A stretch of DNA of 34,667 nucleotides from an uncultured Prevotella sp. (GTDB taxonomy: Bacteria > Bacteroidota > Bacteroidia > Bacteroidales > Bacteroidaceae), in NCBI GenBank assembly GCA_934196725.1, contig CAKPWR010000028.1:1-34667 (forward strand). The letters run 5' to 3'. Of the stretch, positions 20,798 to 28,480 are shown piece by piece. A model generated the notes under the pieces. The model was not told the DNA's origin. It searched no databases and saw only the letters and a program-made list of their open reading frames with translations. How positions within the stretch are numbered: position 1 is the first letter of the stretch; every line of letters begins with the position of its first letter. Made by a program: the position numbers and the translations under genes.

Positions 20798-21349
20798 TTA
20801 CTTATTAAATGCGTAGTAGAAGCCATCGTTCATTGCCATACGAACCTGGAAAAGACCATTCTCGTTGGCTGGAACGTTTATCTTCTCGCCGTTTGGCAGA
20901 CAAGCCTGGATGCTGCCATCCTCATTAAAGCTGAAGAGTTCACGGATATCGCCATCCTTGCTGTATGACCAGCTCTTTTTCTTCTTGTTGAATACGAAAT
21001 ATGATTTCTCGCCCTCCGGGTCGGTAATCTCATAACCGTTCTTCAATGTCTTGATGGCGTACATACGACCATCCTTACCCATTACGTCCTTGGTCTTGCC
21101 AACTTCGGCAACCACCTTTTCGCCTGTCCAGAACTCGATAGAGTTGAGTACGAACAAGTCAGCAACAGAACATACTGCGTATGCAGGACTGATAACGATG
21201 AAAATCAATTCGTTGACGAACTTGTTGTCAGTAGCACGCTTGTTCCAATCCAAAACGGTGTTGGTAAGACCGAAAGAACCGATGCAAGAACTCAATGTCA
21301 TGGTGCCTAAAGAGACAGCTATGACAGCATTAACCATAAATTTCTTCAT
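20798..21349 (-). CDS. DUF3332 family lipoprotein
   Basis: The 183-aa protein has a lipoprotein-like signal (MKKFMVNAVIAVSLGTMTLS, then SCIGSFGLTN). The DUF3332 pattern follows: LTNTVLDWNKRATDNKFVNE, LIFIVISPAYAVCSVADLFV and LNSIEFWTGEKVV. The C-terminal half is a set of short beta segments. Function is not known; members are exported small proteins common in Bacteroidota. It lies downstream of pheS, behind a terminator, so it is probably its own unit. Confidence 0.88.
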   Translation of the reverse strand: MKKFMVNAVIAVSLGTMTLSSCIGSFGLTNTVLDWNKRATDNKFVNELIFIVISPAYAVCSVADLFVLNSIEFWTGEKVVAEVGKTKDVMGKDGRMYAIKTLKNGYEITDPEGEKSYFVFNKKKKSWSYSKDGDIRELFSFNEDGSIQACLPNGEKINVPANENGLFQVRMAMNDGFYYAFNK

Positions 21350-21370
21350 AACTTTATGTATTGAGGTTAA

Positions 21371-21420
21371 AAAACAAATAGGTCTATACGCTAATGATGA
21401 GTTAGCATATAAACCTATAT
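21371..21420 (-). terminator. Terminator of pheS
   Basis: On the minus strand AGGTTTATATGCTAA and TTAGCGTATAGACCT pair with one or two mismatches around CTCATCA. ATTTGTTTTTT follows. It lies about 25 nt past the pheS stop codon. Confidence 0.8.
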
Positions 21421-21443
21421 ACTATATTATAATATGTGTCACG

Positions 21444-22484
21444 TTACTTTGCTGATTCGAACTCGCGCAGGAAGCGGGTATCGTTCTCAGAGAAGAGACG
21501 CAGGTCGCTGACGCGATACTTCAGGTTGGTGATGCGCTCTACACCCATACCGAAGGCATAACCGGTATAGACATTGCTGTCGATGCCGCAAGCCTCGAGG
21601 TCGTGAGGGTCTACCATACCGCAACCCAGAATCTCTACCCATCCTGTGTGCTTACAGAAGTTACATCCCTTGCCGCCACAGATGTTGCATGAGATATCCA
21701 TCTCAGCGCTAGGCTCTGTGAATGGGAAGTAGCTTGGACGCAAGCGGATCTTGGTATCTGCACCGAACATTTCGCGAGCGAAGGTGAGGAGCACCTGCTT
21801 GAGGTCGGTGAAGCTTACGTTCTTGTCTACATAGAGACCTTCTACCTGATGGAAGAAGCAGTGAGCACGCGCGCTGATAGCCTCGTTGCGGTATACGCGA
21901 CCAGGGCAGAGAACGCGGATAGGTGGCTCGTGGGTCTCCATATAGTGGGCCTCGTCGTTGGAGGTATGGCTGCGGAGGAGCACATTCTTGGTTACGTCGT
22001 CATCGTTGCTCTTCTCGATGAAGAAGGTGTCCTGCATATCGCGGGCTGGATGATCGGCTGCAAAGTTGAGCATGGTGAACACGTGCTTGTCGTCGTCAAC
22101 CTCTGGACCCTGATAGAGGGTGAATCCCATACGGCCGAAGATGTCGATGATCTGGTTCTTTACGACAGTCAACGGATGGCGTGTACCCAAAGCCACAGGA
22201 TAAGCTGTACGGGTCAGGTCGATGTCGTCGCTGCTTGCGTCAGCCTCTTCCATCTGCTCCTTGAGTCCGTTGATCTTGGCAAGAGTAGCCTGCTTCAATT
22301 CGTTGATTTTGATACCAACCTCTTTTTTCTGGTCGCCTGGCACATTGCGGAAGTCGGCCATGAGGGCATTGATTTCACCCTTTTTGCTGAGATACTTGAT
22401 GCGAAGCTGTTCTACTTCTTCTGCGTTCTGAGCAGTCAAAGAATCCACTTCTTTCAAGAGTTCTTCTATTTTTTCTAATAACAT
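21444..22484 (-). CDS. pheS: Phenylalanyl-tRNA synthetase alpha subunit (PheS)
   Basis: The 346-aa protein charges tRNA(Phe) together with PheT. It has the N-terminal coiled-coil region (about residues 1-85) and the class II catalytic core: GTRHPLTVVKNQIIDIFGRM, FAADHPARDMQDTFF (motif 2 region), LLRSHTSNDEAHYM, PGRVYRNEAISARAHCFFHQ, LRPSYFPFTEPSAEMDISC and GYAFGMGVERITNLKY (motif 3). An insertion with cysteines, SCNICGGKGCNFCKHTGW, could bind zinc. It is an isolated housekeeping gene here with its own promoter and terminator; pheT is not in the window. Confidence 0.97.
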   Translation of the reverse strand: MLLEKIEELLKEVDSLTAQNAEEVEQLRIKYLSKKGEINALMADFRNVPGDQKKEVGIKINELKQATLAKINGLKEQMEEADASSDDIDLTRTAYPVALGTRHPLTVVKNQIIDIFGRMGFTLYQGPEVDDDKHVFTMLNFAADHPARDMQDTFFIEKSNDDDVTKNVLLRSHTSNDEAHYMETHEPPIRVLCPGRVYRNEAISARAHCFFHQVEGLYVDKNVSFTDLKQVLLTFAREMFGADTKIRLRPSYFPFTEPSAEMDISCNICGGKGCNFCKHTGWVEILGCGMVDPHDLEACGIDSNVYTGYAFGMGVERITNLKYRVSDLRLFSENDTRFLREFESAK

Positions 22485-22511
22485 ATCTTATTAAATTGTC
22501 TATTTTGAGTG

Positions 22512-22543
22512 CAAAGATAATATTTTTTGCTTAAAATATGAAA
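22512..22543 (-). promoter_or_regulatory. Promoter of pheS
   Basis: On the minus strand TTTC (22543-22540), 20 nt, TATCTTTG (22519-22512) fits the Bacteroidota consensus. The leader is under 25 nt. Confidence 0.6.
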
Positions 22544-22561
22544 TATCTCAAAAGAAAGTTG

Positions 22562-22569
22562 TACTTTTG
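22562..22569 (+). promoter_or_regulatory. -7 box TACTTTTG of the DUF4348 gene
   Basis: TACTTTTGCAA lies 31 nt before the ATG at 22600. No clear -33 TTTG is seen at the expected distance. Confidence 0.5.
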
Positions 22570-22599
22570 CAATGAAAATTTGAGAAATTTAATAAGTTT

Positions 22600-23457
22600 A
22601 TGAAGAAACTATCTTTTATAACAGTAATGTTGGCGGTGCTTACCATCGTTTGTTTCACCTCTGTGGGGTGCAAGGATAAGAAGCCCGCTACTCTTGTTGA
22701 TTCAGTAGCTGCCGATACGGTTGTCGCTGACACGCAGGCTATGGATTCTGCCGAAAAGCTCATAGAGGAGACTCCTATGCCTAAGGCTGCTGACGAGTTG
22801 TTTGATGATTTCCTGTTCAATTTTGCAGCCAATCGCAAGCTCCAGAAGCAGCGTGTACATTTCCCGCTGCCTGTCTATCGTAACGGAAAAGTGGTGAAGC
22901 AGATTGAAAAGCGCCACTGGAAGATGGAGCATTTCTTTATGCGTCAGGATTATTATACGCTGATCTTTGACAACCGGAAGCAGATGAATCTGGTGAAGGA
23001 TACTACCATCGACCATGTGGTGGTAGAAAAGGTGTTCTACAAGACCAATACCGTTCAGCAGTTCCTCTTCAACCGTATCAACGGTCAGTGGCTGATGACC
23101 AGCATCAACTATAAGCCGATGTATGCCAACCTGAATGCCAGCTTCCTGAAGTTCTACGGTTCGTTTGCAACCGATTCTGCCTTCCAGGCTGAGCATCTGC
23201 ATAATCCGGTGAAGTTTACCGGTCCTGATCCGGATGATGATTTCAGTACGATGACGGGTGATATCGAACCGGAGACATGGCCGGCCTTCGCGCCACAGCT
23301 GCCTCATGGTATGATTTACAACATCATCTATGGACAGAAATATACGGAGAGCACCCAGAAGATATTCGTGATTCGTGGTATCGCCAACGGACTGGAAACG
23401 CAGCTTACCTTCAGGAAGATAGGAGGAAAGTGGATGCTGACCAAGCTGGATATGTAA
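22600..23457 (+). CDS. DUF4348 family lipoprotein
   Basis: The 285-aa protein has a lipoprotein signal (IVCFTSVGCKDKKP). A Ser/Ala/Thr-rich spacer (about 25-60) follows. The globular part starts at ADELFDDFLFNFAANRKLQK and includes RVHFPLPVYRNGKVVKQIEK and WKMEHFFMRQDYYTLIFDN. This matches the DUF4348 pattern of Bacteroidota. It ends in GLETQLTFRKIGGKWMLTKL. Its role is unknown. It is divergent from pheS and upstream of murB. Confidence 0.87.
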   Translation: MKKLSFITVMLAVLTIVCFTSVGCKDKKPATLVDSVAADTVVADTQAMDSAEKLIEETPMPKAADELFDDFLFNFAANRKLQKQRVHFPLPVYRNGKVVKQIEKRHWKMEHFFMRQDYYTLIFDNRKQMNLVKDTTIDHVVVEKVFYKTNTVQQFLFNRINGQWLMTSINYKPMYANLNASFLKFYGSFATDSAFQAEHLHNPVKFTGPDPDDDFSTMTGDIEPETWPAFAPQLPHGMIYNIIYGQKYTESTQKIFVIRGIANGLETQLTFRKIGGKWMLTKLDM

Positions 23458-23460
23458 ATA

Positions 23461-23520
23461 TAGTGATTAGTGATTACAGTTTAGTGATTACGGTTTAGTG
23501 ATTACAGTTTAGTGATTAAT
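23461..23520 (+). repeat. Tandem TTAGTGATTACRGT repeat before murB
   Basis: About four 14-bp units fill the gap between the DUF4348 and murB genes. A related phrase, AATCACTAATAAATAATCAC, lies at 9628-9655 on the other strand between the E1 and JAMM genes. It is a short intergenic repeat without visible function. Confidence 0.8.
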
Positions 23521-23542
23521 TGTTTTTTAGAAATAGCTGGAT

Positions 23543-24547
23543 ATGAAGGATATTCGAGACTATAGCCTTTTGGCTCACAATACTTTCGGAATCGATGCGA
23601 AATGCAAGCGGTTCCTGGAATACTCATCGGTAGAGGAAGCTCAGCAGATAGTGGCTGGACTTACCGATGCTGATCAGCCTCTGCTCATCCTGGGCGGTGG
23701 CAGTAATCTCTTGCTTACAGGCGATTACGAGGGTACGGTGATTCATTCTGCCATCAAGGGCATCGAGGTGCTGGATGATGAAAAACTGCGCTGCGGTAGC
23801 GGCGAGGTGTTTGATGACGTGGTGGCATACGCTGTGGAGCATGGCTATCATGGTGCTGAGAACCTCAGTATCATTCCTGGCGAAGTGGGAGCGAGCGCAG
23901 TCCAGAACATCGGGGCATACGGTGTGGAGGCTAAGGATATTATATATAAGGTGGAAGCTGTGGAGATTGCTACCGGAAAACTGGTGGTTTTCGACAATCA
24001 GGACTGCCAGTACAGCTATCGCCAGAGCAGGTTCAAGCATGAGTGGAAGGACAAGTATCTGGTTACTCATGTCATCTATCGCCTGAGCAAGCACTTTGTG
24101 CCGGATCTGGATTATGGTAACATCCGTACTTCCCTGGCTGCAAAGGGAATAGAAAATCCTACAGCCCAGCAGCTTCGTGATGTCATCATCGAGATCCGCA
24201 ATGCCAAATTGCCTGACCCAAAGGTGCAGGGCAATGCGGGCAGTTTCTTCATGAATCCTATCGTGGAGAAGGCAAAATATGAAGAGCTGGCTGCACAGTA
24301 TCCGGGGATGCCTCATTATACGATTGATGCTGGGCACGAGAAGATTCCTGCCGGCTGGATGATTGACCAGTGTGGATGGAAGGGCAAGAGCCTGGGACGT
24401 GCCGGCGTACATGACAAGCAGGCGCTGGTGCTGGTGAACCGTGGTGGAGCTACGGGTGAGGAAATCGTCAATCTCTGTGAAACAATCCGTAAGGATGTGA
24501 AGCAGAAGTTTGGCATTGATATCCATCCGGAGGTGAATGTGAAGTGA
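23543..24547 (+). CDS. murB: UDP-N-acetylenolpyruvoylglucosamine reductase (MurB)
   Basis: MurB is the FAD- and NADPH-dependent enzyme that makes UDP-N-acetylmuramate for peptidoglycan. The 334-aa protein is of the E. coli type I: LLAHNTFGIDAKCKRFLEYS, LILGGGSNLLLTGDYEGTVI, IPGEVGASAVQNIGAYGVE, CQYSYRQSRFKHEW (the Tyr-loop insertion of type I) and QGNAGSFFMNPIVEK with the catalytic Ser. GHEKIPAGWMIDQCGWKGKS and GIDIHPEVNVK close it. The last codons GTG AAG TGA coincide with the beginning of an inserted 32-nt repeat, so the natural C-terminus may be slightly changed. Confidence 0.96.
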   Translation: MKDIRDYSLLAHNTFGIDAKCKRFLEYSSVEEAQQIVAGLTDADQPLLILGGGSNLLLTGDYEGTVIHSAIKGIEVLDDEKLRCGSGEVFDDVVAYAVEHGYHGAENLSIIPGEVGASAVQNIGAYGVEAKDIIYKVEAVEIATGKLVVFDNQDCQYSYRQSRFKHEWKDKYLVTHVIYRLSKHFVPDLDYGNIRTSLAAKGIENPTAQQLRDVIIEIRNAKLPDPKVQGNAGSFFMNPIVEKAKYEELAAQYPGMPHYTIDAGHEKIPAGWMIDQCGWKGKSLGRAGVHDKQALVLVNRGGATGEEIVNLCETIRKDVKQKFGIDIHPEVNVK

Positions 24548-24575
24548 AGAGTGAAGAACGAAGAGTGAAGAATTC
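24544..24575 (+). repeat. 32-nt GTGAAGAGTGAAGAACGAAG repeat, copy overlapping the murB stop
   Basis: It is identical to 19440-19471 and to 8215-8246 reversed. The murB stop codon TGA (24545-24547) lies inside the repeat. A preceding GTGAAG could be part of the same element. Confidence 0.88.
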
Positions 24576-24605
24576 GTTTGTTTTCCAGGAAATTTTTGAT
24601 TATTA

Positions 24606-25376
24606 ATGAAGATTACTTTATTGGGAACAGGAACATCGAGTGGTGTTCCTGTTTTGGGATGCGATTGTGAGGTTTGCCGCAGCAAGAATCCTAAGGATAA
24701 GCGCTTTAGAAGTGCTGCGATGATAGAAACGGAGAATACCCGTATTCTGATAGATGCGGGACCGGACATAAGAATGCAGCTGCTCAGGGAACCGTTCCGC
24801 AAGTTGGATGGGGTGCTGATTACGCATATCCATTACGACCATGTGGGAGGCATAGATGACCTGCGTGGCTTCTGCGTGTTTGGTGATATTCATATCTATG
24901 GCGATGAGCTGGTAACCCGTTCGTTGCCGCATACCATGCCTTACTGCTTTCCTAAGGATGCAGAGCAGCTTTATCCGGGAGCGCCGAAGCTCAAGCTCCA
25001 TACCCTGGAGCCTCATCGCACTTATCAGATAGGTGATATCGAGTTCATGCCTATCCGTGTTCTCCATGACAAGATGCCTATCCTGGGCTATCGTTTCGGC
25101 AAGTTTGCCTATATCACGGACATGAAGACGATGGGCGAGGAGGAATATCCGTATCTGGAAGGAGTAGAAACGCTGGTAATCAATGCGCTCCGATTCGACA
25201 AGCCTCATCACAGTCATCAGCTGGTAGAAGATGCCATACGGGTTTCGCGCAGGATAGGAGCCAGGAAGACGATTCTCACGCATGTTACTCATCAGATAGG
25301 TTTCCATGATGATGCCAATTCACGCCTGCCTCAGGGTTTCGTCTTCGGTTATGATCAGATGAGTTTTGAAATTTAG
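24606..25376 (+). CDS. PhnP-like metallo-beta-lactamase-fold hydrolase
   Basis: The 256-aa protein has the MBL fold. Its N-terminus is TLLGTGTSSGVPVLGCDCEV, the metal site is ITHIHYDHVGGIDDL (HxHxDH), a downstream Asp is in YITDMKTM, and a His is in ILTHVTHQIGFHDD. The CDCEVC cysteines resemble the structural zinc site of PhnP, which hydrolyses cyclic phosphodiesters. No phn genes are nearby, so the substrate is unknown; a phosphodiesterase role is the best guess. It lies 58 nt after murB, beyond a repeat copy. Confidence 0.9.
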   Translation: MKITLLGTGTSSGVPVLGCDCEVCRSKNPKDKRFRSAAMIETENTRILIDAGPDIRMQLLREPFRKLDGVLITHIHYDHVGGIDDLRGFCVFGDIHIYGDELVTRSLPHTMPYCFPKDAEQLYPGAPKLKLHTLEPHRTYQIGDIEFMPIRVLHDKMPILGYRFGKFAYITDMKTMGEEEYPYLEGVETLVINALRFDKPHHSHQLVEDAIRVSRRIGARKTILTHVTHQIGFHDDANSRLPQGFVFGYDQMSFEI

Positions 25377-25501
25377 GTTTCTGTTCTAAATGTAACTATC
25401 TGTGTATCAAACAGAACAGACTTAATAACATTTAAATAAATAAGAAATTAAGACACAAATAGTTAAATATAGTTTAAGAATTGAGTTTTTTCACGGAAAA
25501 G

Positions 25502-25533
25502 CTTGTGAGAATCATAGATTCTTTCTATATTTG
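25502..25533 (+). promoter_or_regulatory. Orphan promoter before a short transcription unit
   Basis: CTTG (25502-25505), 20 nt, TATATTTG (25526-25533) is a good Bacteroidota promoter match. Transcription from about 25540 would hit a strong terminator within about 60 nt. No gene lies between. Confidence 0.55.
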
Positions 25534-25539
25534 CACGTG

Positions 25540-25604
25540 TGTTTTTCATAGTATTAGATTTAAGGTTAACAAGGTTGGGCCACGGCGGTGGCCCTTTTTT
25601 GTGT
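25540..25604 (+). ncRNA. Candidate short RNA (promoter to terminator, about 65 nt)
   Basis: The predicted transcript runs from just after TATATTTG to the T-run behind hairpin GGGCCAC-CGGC-GTGGCCC. It holds no plausible open frame with its own terminator-spaced coding capacity. It could be a small RNA, or a spurious short transcript stopped by the terminator of the PhnP-like gene. The evidence is only the promoter-terminator pairing. Confidence 0.3.
25575..25604 (+). terminator. Hairpin terminator GGGCCAC/GTGGCCC
   Basis: A GC-rich hairpin with a four-base loop is followed by TTTTTT on the plus strand. It would end transcripts from the PhnP-like gene and from the orphan promoter. Confidence 0.85.
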
Positions 25605-25613
25605 CCAATTCAT

Positions 25614-25670
25614 AAAAAAAGCACATCATTTTCCTCTTGTCATAGGAAGAAAATGATGTGCTTTCTTTTA
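25614..25670. terminator. Bidirectional terminator of the ytxH trio
   Basis: AAAGCACATCATTTTC and its complement GAAAATGATGTGCTTT make a 16-bp stem with a loop. A-run and T-run flanks are present on both sides. The leftward 86-aa gene ends 38 nt away. Confidence 0.85.
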
Positions 25671-25708
25671 TTTTCGGCAAATACGCTTTTTCTTTTCAGC
25701 AATACGCC

Positions 25709-25969
25709 TTATCTTTTTCTCTTGAACTTGTGATAAAGTTTCCATGCAAGTAAGGCACCGTCAAAGGCTCCAGCTCCGATTTTCATCATGCTGCTGAAAC
25801 GCTTGCTGGCGCTCGCATTCTTGGATAGAGCTTCCGGTTTGGTGAAAAGTGATTTCCACAAAGCCTTGATCTTGGCATCGTCAGCCTGTATATCCTTGCG
25901 TAGTAATTCCTTGCGTAGACGAATTTCGTTCAACGAGTTGTATTCTATGATTTCATCTTGTTCTATCAT
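25709..25969 (-). CDS. Hypothetical 86-aa protein of the YtxH/holin-family trio
   Basis: I do not recognise a named family. The N-terminal part (MIEQDEIIEYNSLNEIRLRK to about residue 40) is charged and likely helical. The C-terminal part has GAGAFDGALLAWKLYHKFKR, a weakly hydrophobic, basic-ended segment. It is the last gene of a leftward three-gene unit (YtxH-like, holin-like, this). Similar trios are common in Bacteroidota and suggest an envelope or stress role, but no function can be assigned. Confidence 0.75.
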   Translation of the reverse strand: MIEQDEIIEYNSLNEIRLRKELLRKDIQADDAKIKALWKSLFTKPEALSKNASASKRFSSMMKIGAGAFDGALLAWKLYHKFKRKR

Positions 25970-26043
25970 CTCTTTGAATATTTAGAATGAGTGAAGAAAA
26001 ATATCGCCTTGAGGGCTGAGCTCTTTCAGGTGAATGAAAAAAG

Positions 26044-26394
26044 TTATTGCATCAGAATGCTGGCAAGGAACTTGACGAGCGGTCTCTCTATCCATTGGTG
26101 GCGGAATACGATGAAAAGTATCAATATAAATAGGTATACACCCGCCACTACGCAGAAGGCTAGGGCTGTGCTTCCTATCATGCCAGCCAATCCGTATGCC
26201 GCAGCAAAGGAAAGGTAGATGATGGCGATGAGGAAGAGACCCAGGAGCACCACTGTCATGGTGATGGCAGTGAGCAGCCTTACCACTTTATCCACAACAT
26301 CGAGCTTCATGTACTCTGACTGAAGCCCGATGTAATGTTTGAGCACCTCTACGAGCTGCCCGATGGTTTCTACGTTTTTATCGTTAGAGAACAT
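26044..26394 (-). CDS. Phage-holin-family / Holin-X-like two-span membrane protein
   Basis: The 116-aa protein has an N-terminal amphipathic stretch (IGQLVEVLKHYIGLQSEYMK), then two hydrophobic segments at about 43-65 (LTAITMTVVLLGLFLIAIIY) and 75-97 (ALAFCVVAGVYLFILILFIV). It ends with a basic/amphipathic tail. This is the domain layout of the so-called putative holin-X family. There are no lysis or phage genes nearby, so it is a chromosomal envelope protein rather than a phage holin. It lies 40 nt after the YtxH-like gene. Confidence 0.85.
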   Translation of the reverse strand: MFSNDKNVETIGQLVEVLKHYIGLQSEYMKLDVVDKVVRLLTAITMTVVLLGLFLIAIIYLSFAAAYGLAGMIGSTALAFCVVAGVYLFILILFIVFRHQWIERPLVKFLASILMQ

Positions 26395-26434
26395 CTTGAG
26401 ATATTTATGAGATATTTACTTGATACCTCTTTGA

Positions 26435-26647
26435 TTATACCTCAGGAGCAGCTTCCTTGATATCGTCTACCAAGTCGTCTACGTCTTTGCGGCTCAACTT
26501 GATGTCGTGCTTCTTGCAAAAATCATCTACTGCGCCAGCAATCTTGCTGCGTGTATCTTCTCCCTTTTCTGGAGCAAAAATCAAACCGAGTGCTGTACCT
26601 GCGATTGCACCGCCGAGGAATGCACCAATGTAACCTAATGCCTTCAT
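26435..26647 (-). CDS. YtxH-domain protein
   Basis: The 70-aa protein starts with a glycine-rich membrane segment (YIGAFLGGAIAGTALGLIFA). PEKGEDTRSKI follows, the hallmark of YtxH proteins (APxxGxxxR), and then a helical acidic tail. Members are general-stress-related membrane proteins of unknown activity. It is the first gene of a leftward trio and has a -7 box TATATTTG upstream. Confidence 0.88.
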   Translation of the reverse strand: MKALGYIGAFLGGAIAGTALGLIFAPEKGEDTRSKIAGAVDDFCKKHDIKLSRKDVDDLVDDIKEAAPEV

Positions 26648-26981
26648 AATTCTTAAGTTTTAAACGTTATACGATTTTATATCTGTAAAGTCATTGCAAA
26701 ATGACAAATATGAAAGTAAACTTCCAATGTCGGATGCAGCTTTACAAATGCAAATATACTAATTTTTCTCCAAAAACCGCGTGAATTTGTCTTAATTTTT
26801 AGTTAAAAATGTTGTATTCAATGGATTTAACAAACTTTATGCGCTTTTCATGCTCATATTTGCCAAATATTTTGTATTTTCGCAGTGCAATTGCGCAGAA
26901 ATCGATGACAAGATGGAGCGTATTGCGTCATTAGAATAAGCAATTAATAAAGAATTTATCAATAAAAACATTTTCAAAATT
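26648..26981. other. AT-rich divergent intergenic region between ytxH-like and SPOR genes
   Basis: No gene is seen. The minus-strand -7 box TATATTTG lies at 26758-26751. Toward the SPOR gene TATTTTCG (26875-26882) is a weak -7 candidate, followed by TGCAATTGCGCA. The remainder is AT-rich without clear repeats. Confidence 0.65.
26751..26758 (-). promoter_or_regulatory. -7 box TATATTTG of the ytxH-like trio
   Basis: It matches TAnnTTTG on the minus strand, about 105 nt before the ATG at 26647. No convincing -33 box is seen. Confidence 0.4.
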
Positions 26982-27458
26982 ATGAAGAAATTATCAGTTT
27001 TGTGCGCAGGTATGTGCGCTGTTTTGGCATTGGCTAGTTGTGGTACTTCTAAGGAAAGTGCCTATAAGAAGGCTTACGAGAAGGCTCAGCAGCAGGAGCA
27101 GGCTCCAGTTGCTCAGGAGCCAGTTGTTACTCCTTTGGAGACAACTACTCCTTCTGAGTCAACAAATACTGAGGTTGACAACGCTACTGTTCGTCAGGAG
27201 AACGTTGACCTCATCATGGGTTCTGGTCTCTCTAACTACAGCGTAGTAGTAGGTTCTTTCTCTCTCAAGGCTAACGCAGAGGGCTTGGCTAACACATTGA
27301 AGAGCGCAGGTTACGAGGCTCAGATCGTTTTCAACGGTGGCCGTAACATGTATCGTGTAGTTGCTGCTACATTCGCAGACAAGTCTAGCGCTGTAAAGAG
27401 CCGCAATCAGCTCCGCGCTGGCAAGTATCCTGATGCTTGGTTGCTTCTCAAGAAGTAA
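26982..27458 (+). CDS. SPOR-domain lipoprotein
   Basis: The 158-aa protein has a lipoprotein signal (MCAVLALASCGTSKES). A Gln/Glu/Pro/Thr-rich linker covers about residues 30-70. The C-terminal SPOR fold has NYSVVVGSFSLKANAEGLAN, TLKSAGYEAQIVFNGGRNMY and RVVAATFADKSSAVKSRNQL. SPOR domains bind denuded septal peptidoglycan, so it probably acts at the cell wall or division site. It precedes ruvX by 51 nt on the same strand. Its codons are strongly biased, which suggests good expression. Confidence 0.92.
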   Translation: MKKLSVLCAGMCAVLALASCGTSKESAYKKAYEKAQQQEQAPVAQEPVVTPLETTTPSESTNTEVDNATVRQENVDLIMGSGLSNYSVVVGSFSLKANAEGLANTLKSAGYEAQIVFNGGRNMYRVVAATFADKSSAVKSRNQLRAGKYPDAWLLLKK

Positions 27459-27509
27459 TTCCTGCTTCAGGACAAGAAGATTAAGACTAGGATTTTTTTT
27501 CGTAGATTC

Positions 27510-27923
27510 ATGCGAATTTTATCTATAGACTACGGTAAGAAACGTACCGGTATCGCTGTGACCGACCCATTGCAGATTATTGCCAATGGGTTGGTCACTA
27601 TTGCTACACCCGAACTCTTCGCCTTTGTGGAACAGTATATCCAGAAGGAGCAGGTGGAGCGTATTGTCATCGGAAAGCCAACCCAGCCCAACGGGCAGCC
27701 TAGCGAGAACCTGGCGCGAGTGGAGAACTTCTTCAATCGCTGGCGCAAGGCTCATCCGGAGGTTCCTATCGAATATTATGATGAGCGTTTTACATCGGTA
27801 CTGGCTCATCGTGCCATGATAGAGGGTGGGGTGAAGAAGAAAACCAGAAGAGAAAACAAAGGATTGGTGGACGAGATCAGTGCCACCATTATTTTACAAG
27901 ATTATTTAGAGTCAAGAAGATGA
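27510..27923 (+). CDS. ruvX: Putative pre-16S rRNA nuclease / Holliday junction resolvase (YqgF/RuvX)
   Basis: The 137-aa RNase H-fold protein shows the family motifs: [20 protein letters not shown] with the first catalytic Asp, [39 protein letters not shown] with the Glu, and [20 protein letters not shown] with the final Asp. The length is typical. The last four bases overlap the start of def (ATGA), so the two are translationally coupled. Confidence 0.95.
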   Translation: MRILSIDYGKKRTGIAVTDPLQIIANGLVTIATPELFAFVEQYIQKEQVERIVIGKPTQPNGQPSENLARVENFFNRWRKAHPEVPIEYYDERFTSVLAHRAMIEGGVKKKTRRENKGLVDEISATIILQDYLESRR

Positions 27924-28480
27924 TTTTACCTATTTATATATATGGTCAGCCCGTTTTGAGAAAGGTGGCTGAAGATATTACTCCCGATTATCCTGAATTG
28001 AAGGAACTGATTAATAATATGTATGAGACCCTTGATTCCAGCAATGGTATCGGATTGGCTGCTCCTCAGATAGGTCTGGCTATCCGCCTGGTGGTCATCG
28101 ATCTCGATGTATTGAGTGAAGATCTTCCTGAATATAAGGGATTCCGTCATGTATTCATCAACCCTCATATCCTGGAGTATGATGAGGAGGCTGAGAAGGA
28201 TTCTTCTGATGAAGGATGTCTTTCCATTCCTGGCATCAACGAGAAGGTGGTTCGTCCTACACGCATCCATGTGAAGTATCTGGATGAGAATTTCCAGGAG
28301 CACGATGAGTGGGTAGGGGGATATCTGGCTCGCGTGATGCAGCATGAGTTCGACCATCTGGAGGGAACCATGTTCGTGGACCGTGTTTCTCCTCTTCGTA
28401 AGAACATGATAGCTGGAAAGCTCAAGAATATCCTCAAGGGCAAGTTCCGCTGCAGCTATCGTACTAAAATTCGTCGATGA
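27920..28480 (+). CDS. def: Peptide deformylase (Def)
   Basis: Def removes the N-formyl group from nascent proteins. The 186-aa protein has all three motifs: [18 protein letters not shown] (metal-binding Cys) and [16 protein letters not shown] (HExxH-type metal site). The N-terminus [18 protein letters not shown] is also typical. It overlaps ruvX upstream and the TPR gene downstream by 4 nt each, forming one operon. Confidence 0.97.
   Translation: MILPIYIYGQPVLRKVAEDITPDYPELKELINNMYETLDSSNGIGLAAPQIGLAIRLVVIDLDVLSEDLPEYKGFRHVFINPHILEYDEEAEKDSSDEGCLSIPGINEKVVRPTRIHVKYLDENFQEHDEWVGGYLARVMQHEFDHLEGTMFVDRVSPLRKNMIAGKLKNILKGKFRCSYRTKIRR

Larger units (their letters stand above)
25377..25708. other. 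Gene-free stretch holding a promoter and two terminators
   Basis: The first part has a CTGTTCT/AGAACAG inverted repeat near 25381-25416, of unknown meaning. A promoter at 25502-25533 is followed closely by a hairpin-T terminator, and then by a second hairpin that serves the leftward genes. There is no convincing protein frame. Confidence 0.7.

Noticed and set aside
26044..26394. Prophage lysis module because of the holin-like protein
   Set aside because: No endolysin or other phage gene is nearby. The YtxH/holin-family/hypothetical trio is a common chromosomal group in Bacteroidota.
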